Part shown: positions 56,540 through 64,000 of the stretch, piece after piece
Numbering within the stretch: position 1 is the stretch's first letter
Layout of the letters: the number at the start of each line of letters is the position of its first letter
NCBI GenBank assembly: GCA_030035585.1
Contig: CM057462.1
Span: 137,976,734-138,040,733, forward strand
From: Dugong dugon
Lineage: Eukaryota; Chordata; Mammalia; Sirenia; Dugongidae
Reading direction: 5' to 3'
Length of the DNA: 64,000 nucleotides
Position numbers and translations under genes: made by a program
The notes under the pieces: model-generated
Database searches by the model: none
Told to the model about the DNA's origin: nothing
Seen by the model: the letters and a program-made list of their open reading frames with translations, nothing else

Positions 56540-58400
56540 CTTGTCTCAAAATGACAAGCCCTTTTCTGTGACATGAGTTGAAAATATATTTTCCCCAATT
56601 TTTCATTTGGTTTTTTCCAACAGATTTTTTTGTTTTTTGCAGCTGAGTTTATTAATTTATATGGTATCTAGATTAATACTGTCCAATAGAAATATAATGC
56701 AAGCCACAAGTGTGAGCCATATATGTAATTTAAACATTTTTAGAAGCCACATTAAAAAAGTAAAAAGAATGGAGGAATTAATCTTTGTAAGTTTTTCAGG
56801 AAAGATTCATGTAACTAACAGAACCTGGGTTTTTGGATATTCAAAACTATTTGTCTGCAGCCTTTAAGCCTAAAGGACAACTTGGCTGGATATAAAGTTT
56901 TCAGCTTACAGTTTCTTTTCTTGAGAGTCTTATAGGTTTTGTTCCTCTGTCTTCTGGCGATAAATGTTACTGTGGATAAGTATAATGCCAACCTGATATT
57001 CTTTTTCTTATAAGTGAATTGATTTTTTTGCCTGACTGTCCAGGAGATTTTTTTTTCTTTTTAATCTTTAAAAATGTATAACATTATTAGAAAATTTTAG
57101 TGTTGACTGTTCTAGGTCCTTTTTCACTGATACAACAGCACGTTCCTTTAAATATATTAATTCACATACATTTTTATTTCAGGAAAGTTTTCTTAATTAT
57201 ATTTTAAAACATTTGTTCCATTGTTTGGATTTTCTTCTTCGGGAACTCCAATTATGAGGAGGCTTAGATTTCCTTTGCTTGTTCTTTATAATTTTTTAAA
57301 TTTTTTGCTAATCCCTTTTTACCTTATAATTTCTGTATTTTTTTTTTTATGTCTACCATTTGTGGACCTTGTGTTTATTCTCCTCTGTGCTCCTTGTAAT
57401 TTAGTTTTTATTTCTAAAATGGTCTTTTTTTTTCCCTTTCTCTATTTTATTCTAGAGTTCTATCAATTCCTATTTTATATCTTTGTTTTGTTTGGTCCCT
57501 AGTTCTTGTATGTTTGCTTTGTGATCTACACTCAGAATTGTGATTGCTTCATTAAATTTTTAAAACTCTGTGCAGAATTTGATGCTCCACAACTGCTGGG
57601 GTCACATAATTGAATACAACTTCAATTGATTGTTCTTCAGTCAGTCATTCAATAGACATTTATGAAGCATCTACTGTATATTTCTTTAGTCATATCTTTC
57701 TAGTAAGTTTTAATTGTCTGTAAGAAAGTTGTACTGCAATTTTTCCATCTCGTATTTTTGGTGTATGGTGAACATACTCCATTCCTTTTTCCTTATAGTA
57801 TAATGAATTCAGTTTCCTTGGACTGTTTCAGGGGTTTCCCATGCATGCGGACTGGATTAAGGCAGCTTTCCAGGCTTCACAGCTCAATGGCTCCCTTCTC
57901 TGTTGCTGCAACAACAGACTCAGACTGTTAAAATATGGTATCTCTGTGTGATCATGCCTCTTCTGCCTCTCAGATGCTAACCTAGCTCAGGAAGACTTCT
58001 ACCCTCAGCCCTGGACTTCCTTCAATTTTTTATAGGCCATTGTCTCCAAGGGACCATCCCTGCCTATGCAGGCAGCGCACTAACTTTTAGAAGATGTATT
58101 TTGTTGGTGTTTTCTGAGTTCATCCCACTCTGGGTACTCCCAAGCACTTTGAAGGTCTTGTCTTTTGACTAACCCAATCTCAGTCCTGATCATGTCTCCT
58201 TTAGGACCCTCTCCTGGGCATATTTGCTGGAGATTTCTCAGCTGTGCGATTGTTAGGCCCCTTCCATACTCTTTGTCCTTCCCCACAGCATTGTGACTTC
58301 TTGTGCATGACTTCCAAACAATTTAGAATTTACAGCTTTTCTCTGATGTTTAGTTTTACTGAAAAATAGCTTGTGGATTTTCTTTTTTTAAAAAAAAATT
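56540..58400 (-). mobile_element. Old L1M-type remnant, ORF1 region, antisense (56865-57800 clearest)
   Basis: 'acttggctggatataaagtt', 'ttcttgagagtcttataggt' and 'actccaattatgaggaggct' are inverted old-L1 ORF1 text. It may be the other end of the element at 48150-48980, separated by the younger L1 and a deletion. 57800-58400 is unassigned. Confidence 0.5.
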
Positions 58401-59164
58401 TATTATTATTATTGCCTTGTATGGTTTCCAGGAGGAGAAGTAGAAAGATTGGTCACTAGATTGCTCCTCCTCAGAGAAATACTGAATATTTCTTCATTGT
58501 ATAGGTGTACACAGCAATGGAGCATGATCAGGGTTGATTTTGGGAATTAACTTTGGAAGGAAAAGAGCAGTAGAAACCCCCTCTTCAGGAGAAATAGGAA
58601 TAAATTAGAGAGATTTGTTAAGATGATTATTATTAATTTTTTATGTATTCTTCCAGTGTCTCTGAGTATGGAAACTTTCATTTATTTCACCTTACAGGGT
58701 GAAGTTTTTGTTTGCAACTGGAATTTTTGGCAATTTTTATTTGAGACTGGTTAAATCCATTGAAGTTCAATGTGGATTAGTTGGATGTTGAATTCTTTCA
58801 AGGAAATAATTATCTACCTAATTAACACTGATCATACTGCACAGTGGTGTACACACTTCTGTTTGAATATGGATTTTTGGGTGGTTAAGAATAAGAAGAT
58901 TTTTATCATATGGAAAAACATGACATTCACTTTAATTTGAAGTCCTTTGTTCTAAGCTAAGAATAAACTGGGCCCCTCACTACTATTTGTGGTTTTTGAG
59001 TGTAACCAGATGAAAAAAGGCTATTTAAAACTTAAGTTATCAGTTCAGGCTTGGGGAAGAATAATATGTATCAGTGGGAAAATAAATCTATACTACTTCC
59101 TTCTCCCTACAGAGGCAGCTGGGGGTGGGCAGTGCAGAGGTGGAAAGACTAAAATTTCACAGCC
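58401..59164. other. No gene recognised
   Basis: AT-rich intergenic DNA. Small frames without similarity. Confidence 0.5.
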
Positions 59165-59570
59165 TGTTTTAGTTATCCAGTGCTGCTATACCAGAAATAC
59201 CACAAATGGATGGTTTTAACAAATAGAAATTTATTTTCTCACAGTTTAGGAAGCTAGAAGTCAAAATTCAGGGCACTGGCTCTAGGGGAAGGCTTCTCTC
59301 TCTGTAGGCTCTGGGGGAAGGTCCTTCAGCTTGTTTCCTGATTCCTCGGAGATTTCCATGTGGCTCTTCTCCCATCTCTTCCTGCTTTCTTCCTTGTTTA
59401 ATCTCTTTCATATCTAAAAAGAGATTGACTCAAAACACATCCTACACTAATCCTGTGTCATTAACATAACAAAGACAACTCATTCCCAAATGGGATTACA
59501 ACCACGGGCATAGAGGTTAGGTTTTTACAACACATATTTTTGCGGGACATAATTCAATCCATAATACAGC
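59165..59570. repeat. Old L1-3'-end-like dispersed repeat, copy 2
   Basis: 'ttttagttatccagtgctgc' at the start and 'gcgggacataattcaatcca' at the end. Related to 38849-39345. Family not assigned with confidence. Confidence 0.5.
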
Positions 59571-60305
59571 CTCTGCTAGTTTCTCTGAGAAAAGCAAGAC
59601 CCCTGGGGACATCTCTCTGCTTAGCAAAGCACATCAGTGTGGTTCTGATGTGCCTAAGAAGGCCCAGAGTCCAGTAGAAAGTAGAGAGAGAAATCTTTCT
59701 GCACATAAGGTGAGGGAAATACAGGATGCCTAATATATTCAGTTGCTTTTGTTATTGTTATGTTAAGTCTGTCTCCATTGTGAAATCTTTAATGAAGTGT
59801 GTCATGTGCTCAAATGTTTGCCTGAGTGTTTGACTGTTATTGTTTAAAGTTTTTTTTTTTATTTTAGAACTCTATGAAAGCGCTGAGATTTACTTGGGAA
59901 GGGGTGAGAAGAGGAGGTGAGTCTCCAGTGAGTTTGGCAGTGCATCAAAAGCATGGACTTGAAGCCGCAAATGACCATGAAAACATAAGCCCCCGAAATT
60001 TTGCAGAAGTCAAGTAGAGCACTGGATTTCCCACGGAATGATAGCTGGGGGCTCAGCTGTCACGGATTGAGTTTCATATCAATCTCAGAGGACAGGGTGA
60101 TTTTAGCTTCATCCGGATCACACGTTTTAAAGACATTTGGTTTCCAAATTAAATTCCTCCGTCTCTTCAGCCAGCGTCTTGTCTTTCATTTGGTGTGTGG
60201 GTCACTGGGAAGCAGCTATGGTTCAACTACATCACAAGTGTGACCACAGAGAGGACTTACATGTGATCCAAGGAAGTACTATAAAAGTGGGAAGAAAGCG
60301 TTTAT
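59571..60305. other. No gene recognised
   Basis: Unique-looking DNA with a T-run near 59850. An open frame of 80 codons at 60001-60243 has no recognisable feature. Confidence 0.5.
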
Positions 60306-60426
60306 CGAATTACCCTATGCTAGGCAGTATAGTGGTCTATGCCCAAGTATATTGTAATATTTTGATCCTCACAAACAATCCATTTTAAAGATTAAGAAAC
60401 AGAGGCTCAGAAAGCTTGTTATGAAG
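60306..60426 (-). mobile_element. MIR-like remnant
   Basis: 'tgatcctcacaaacaatcca' and 'agaaacagaggctcagaaag' resemble an inverted MIR, ending at the SINE junction. Confidence 0.5.
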
Positions 60427-60726
60427 CTCTTGTTGTTGATATTAGCTGCCATCCAGTAAGCCCTTGACTCATGGGGACCCCATACACAACAGAACAAAAT
60501 ATTGCCCAGTCCTGCGCTGTTCTCATGATTGGTGTGGACTGCATCGTTGTGATCCATAGGCTGATTTTTGGAAGTAGATCGGCAGTCCTTTCTTCCTTGT
60601 CAATCTGGAAGTGCCACTGAAACCTGTTCAACATCACAGCAACACACAAACCTCCACTGACAGATGGAAATTGAACGGGAGACTCCGCACAGAAGGCGAG
60701 AAATTCTACCACTGAAACACCACTGC
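60427..60726 (-). mobile_element. SINE with tRNA-Gly-like head and RTE-like tail
   Basis: The right end, read on the minus strand, gives tggtgtttcagtggtagaa followed by a tctcgcc-like stretch, very close to tRNA-Gly (TGGTTCAGTGGTAGAATTCT). A B-box-like 'cccgttcaatttcc' follows. The left 100 bases resemble the RTE 3' end ('ttagctgccatccagtaagc', 'cagtcctgcgctgttctcat'). The head is clearly different from the AfroSINE head. Confidence 0.8.
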
Positions 60727-63276
60727 CCCTCCCAGTCCCCCAATGAATCTAGTAAGTTCAAATTCAGGTTTGATAGACTCCACATTCTGTCTTCTTAACT
60801 TACTAAAATGGCAGGAAAGGATTTGTCAAGTTTCTTTCAGTTCTATTTTCATGTCAGAACATGTTAGTCTGTTTGCACTGACAGATTATTTTCTAGGTAA
60901 AAGAAAGAAAAGCTTTATGGCAATTCAGCTATGCCTAAGCTGGGAAATAAAAATAATTCTGAGATTTGAACTGGGAGTGAACTCTACATATTTTTAGCAG
61001 ACCTCTGTGGATGTTTAGCAGTGCCTATTACCGTTTTTTATTAAGACTGGAATTTCAATTGCATTTTGGATTTTCAAAATATATTTCCATTATTTCTTCT
61101 CTCCCTCGCCCCCTCTCCCTCCACAGTCTGCACAACAACCTTTTGAGGTAGGGGTGTATTGACCAAGGTCACAGTCACAACCTGCTAGATGCTGTGGCAC
61201 CAGCATTTCCAGCAGCAATGTGCCAAGTGGTTGGACTTCCCTCTGAAACCTTCCCACACAGATTTGATTCAGATGTACAGTGTAAGTACAGACTCTGGTT
61301 GGAAGAAAGTTGTAAATGAAAGCGACAGCCTGTAATTTCTTCACCTCTTTTGTTTCAAATTTCCAAGTGGATTATTTGAGCCGGCAGTAGGACTCTTTAG
61401 ATCTGTCCCTTTGAGGAAGCATCACAGTTTACTTCCTTTTTCCTGATTTCAAGAGTGACTGTACCTTCCTTAACAATTACATGCTTAAAAAAAAAATGCT
61501 GTTTTTTCACAAGTCCTGTCTTTGCATATCTCCTTAGCAGTAAAGTACTTCCATTAATCTTCACTCTTTAGGAAGAAACAATTTGTGCACTTGACTAGTG
61601 CATAAAAATAGACATCTGCTTGTAGCACTGAAGGATCACATGATAATTGGTTTTAAAGGGGAGACGTGTTTTGGGATTTCCAAATGCAGCATACATTGAA
61701 GTGGACATCATCAGATATCTATTTAGAATAAACAAAACCAGTTATTCACTCAGATACGGCATACAATGTTTCTCTGGAGAACTTGATCTGTCCTGCAAAT
61801 ACGCCTCCCCTATTTGCACAACCAGATCCCAAGGGTATTTGAGAATTTCGGTTGGTCGCTTCCCTGTCACACATCACTTACCCACAGAGATTTTGGTTTA
61901 CCACAGTTGTTGGAGTTCTGTAACTAAAGTGTAAGAGTAGCTTTATAAACAAATTAAATCAAACGAAAAGGAAATTGTCCCTAGTTAGTAACTAATAATA
62001 AACAATAAGAATGTCATCAGAAAAAATAAATGCCCAGAAGGAAAAGACAGAATTAGAATCAGGGTTGCAAAAGGGCAGCAGCAGGTGATTTGGAGATGAA
62101 TGCCCTTTATCTCACCTATGACCTTCACCTAGAGCCCGGTGAGCTCTGGGGCTGCCTCAGAAGCCAAAATGCAAAAAGCTTTGGACTTGGGCACGGTCTT
62201 CCAAACTGCATTTCAGATGGCAACTTTGCATATTTAAAGTATGACTAGAAGATGCTTACTAAAGGCGGATAGAGTGTCTGTAGAAATGATCAGATTAGCT
62301 GACAGTAAGCTCCTCTTACCTTGTGTCCTTAACTGGCTAATATGGCCACCACTTGCACCCAGGATTCAGACCTGGCTGTCACCCATAGCCACCATGATCA
62401 ACTACCTCGCCCTAGTGATTGACAACATTTCTCTCATAGAGTCTGGAGAGACTCCTACCCCCACGGGTATCAGCACAATGCTACTGGGCTCCTTCCAAAA
62501 AGGCTTTGGTCTTTTGGTTTTCTTAACATGGGATAAGTTTCTCCAGGGCTGGATCAGAGAAAACATGGCTTAAGATTGCTCCCTCAAATCCCCATCTCCA
62601 TGAAAATCAGTCAAAGTCTCAGGAAACTCTCAGTGTCTCAATCCCATCATCCATCCTCAAAAGATTGAGTTCATGCCTCCTGTCATTCTCTTCTTCAGAT
62701 TTGTGACATAGCTTTCATTCCTGGTTCCAATTATGCATCAAGTATCTCATTCTTCTTTACAAAAAGAGGGGGGTAAAAAAGTTACAATGTGTCCTCTTCA
62801 CTGTTTCTTGCAAGAAGCCCTAATGTTTCCTGGTGACTCTGGTCATTCCTGAGGGGTCAGGTTGATTAATGTTTTCCTTGGGATTTTTCATCTCATATGA
62901 AATAGGAGCTGTTACACTTACCCTTCTGGCCTTTTACCCTTTTATAAAAGAGATCTTTTCTAGTAACAGCAAAGAATATTTTTTTGAGTTCACAAAAATT
63001 GTTCTTGGCCATTGAGTTTAATGATTCAAGATGTCTCCGAGTTTCTTTAAATATCCTGTTATGGATTTATTATCTGTTACTTAATATTTACACTCTTCCT
63101 GAAACTCATTACTGTGTGGCTTCCATTATGTAATTATAAAACTCATCTCAACAATACACATGGAGGTGTGGTAGCCCGCCCTGGTTTTGACAGGTTAAGT
63201 TTATGTCTCTGAGTTACCAACCTGGGGCCATCTTTCTATTTTAGATTTTCTGATGGTAGAGTTTCCTATGTGTAAA
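60727..63276. other. No gene recognised; possible MIR scrap near 61124-61200
   Basis: 'cacaacaaccttttgaggta' and 'gaccaaggtcacagtcacaa' look like inverted MIR. The rest is unassigned. The 110-codon frame at 62241-62573 shows no domain and is probably chance. Confidence 0.45.
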
Positions 63277-63480
63277 AAAACCCAAACCATACCAATTACC
63301 ATGGAGTCGATTCTGACTCTTAGTGACCTCACTCCATGTGTTTGAGAGTAGAACTGTGCCCCATAGAGTTTTCAATGGCTGTAATCTTACAGAAGTAGAT
63401 TGCCAGGACTTTCTTCTGTAGTGAAGCTGGTTGGATTGGAACCGTCAACCTTTTGGTTAGCAGCGGAGCCACCCAGGGAG
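63277..63480 (-). mobile_element. AfroSINE, long subfamily
   Basis: 'atggagtcgattctgactct' tail, 'ggctgtaatcttacagaagt' block and 'ccttttggttagcagcggag' head. Confidence 0.88.
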
Positions 63481-64000
63481 TCTGCTTACTGGTTCAGGAG
63501 TTAAACCCAAAGGTGATCTGAAAAAAATATGGCCCACCTCCCTAAAAATATAATTAAGATTTTTATTTTGGGAAGATTTTTCCTTGCACGGTGAGTTAGG
63601 GTATAAAACACTTTTCTTGTAAAATCAAAATTTGCAATTTGAAATTAAAATATGTGCGATAAAACAGTAAGGATGTAGGGTAACTTTGATGTGACTGACA
63701 GGTGGAAATAGACAGTGAAGCAAGGCAGACCCCCTCCTCCCCCACAAAAAAAGATACTAGAAAATGAGGATAGTGTTGAATAAACTCATCAAAAGGGAAA
63801 GGGAGAGAGAAGAGCAGGGAGAGAGGTCTGGTGGTCCCAAGATGGCAGGTCAAGATAACAGGGCTATGAAGAGTCAAGGACCAGGGCACACATTTGGGTT
63901 ATAGAAGAGAACGGAAGGGATGGCCAGTGCTCTAAAACTTGGGCTGGCTCCTACATCGTCCACAGGGCTGAATTCTGAGTTAAGCAGCCTCAAGACATCA
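63481..64000. other. No gene recognised
   Basis: AT-rich then purine-rich DNA to the window end. No recognisable element. Confidence 0.5.

Noticed and set aside
60655-60726. Possible functional tRNA-Gly gene
   Set aside because: The A-box region matches but the rest is diverged, and it continues into an RTE-like tail, so it is a SINE head.
62241-62573. 110-codon frame near 62.4 kb
   Set aside because: No similarity, no domain, no start context or splice structure that supports a gene.

Overview
The window is vertebrate nuclear DNA from a placental mammal. The interspersed repeats point to an afrotherian, most likely an elephant or close relative: at least fourteen AfroSINE copies (tRNA-like head, tail containing 'ctatgagt.ggaatcgact'), several BovB-like RTE LINE copies, and young L1s alongside old L2, MIR, MER5A and MLT1-type repeats. 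Species assignment is inferred from repeat families. There are no prokaryotic features, and I find no multi-gene system. The one protein-coding gene I can support is GPR88, an intronless-CDS orphan GPCR of 384 residues at 25157-26311 (+), inside a GC-rich, CpG-rich block.

Layout. 1-14 kb: old repeats (L2, MER5A, MLT1-type LTRs, a palindromic hAT element with an 8-bp duplication, AfroSINEs) and a nearly full-length, dead RTE on the minus strand (about 7.30-11.52 kb) split by a 5'-truncated L1. 14.06-22.42 kb: a full-length but degenerate L1 on the plus strand, inserted into another RTE copy and flanked by a 14-bp target-site duplication. It has two tandem 283-bp monomers in its 5' UTR and a duplicated 3' UTR segment. 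22.6-32.7 kb: repeat-poor DNA around GPR88, containing its likely 5' exon/promoter, CDS and 3' UTR plus one AfroSINE. 32.8-48.9 kb: RTE fragments, AfroSINEs, a 5'-truncated L1 with a 21-bp duplication, MIR and several L2 pieces. 48.98-56.53 kb: a second full-length dead L1 on the minus strand, inside an older L1. 56.5-64 kb: old L1 remnants, an old L1-end-like repeat, a tRNA-Gly-headed SINE, one more AfroSINE and otherwise unassigned DNA.

The elements relate to one another mechanistically. The 3' tail of AfroSINE resembles the 3' end of the RTE LINE in the same window, and a SINE with a different (tRNA-Gly-like) head carries an RTE-like tail too. This fits RTE machinery having mobilised at least two SINE lineages. 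Nested insertions give a relative order: L2/MIR/MLT1-type first, then RTE and the old L1s, then young L1s and many AfroSINEs. All LINE reading frames seen here are broken; GPR88 is intact.
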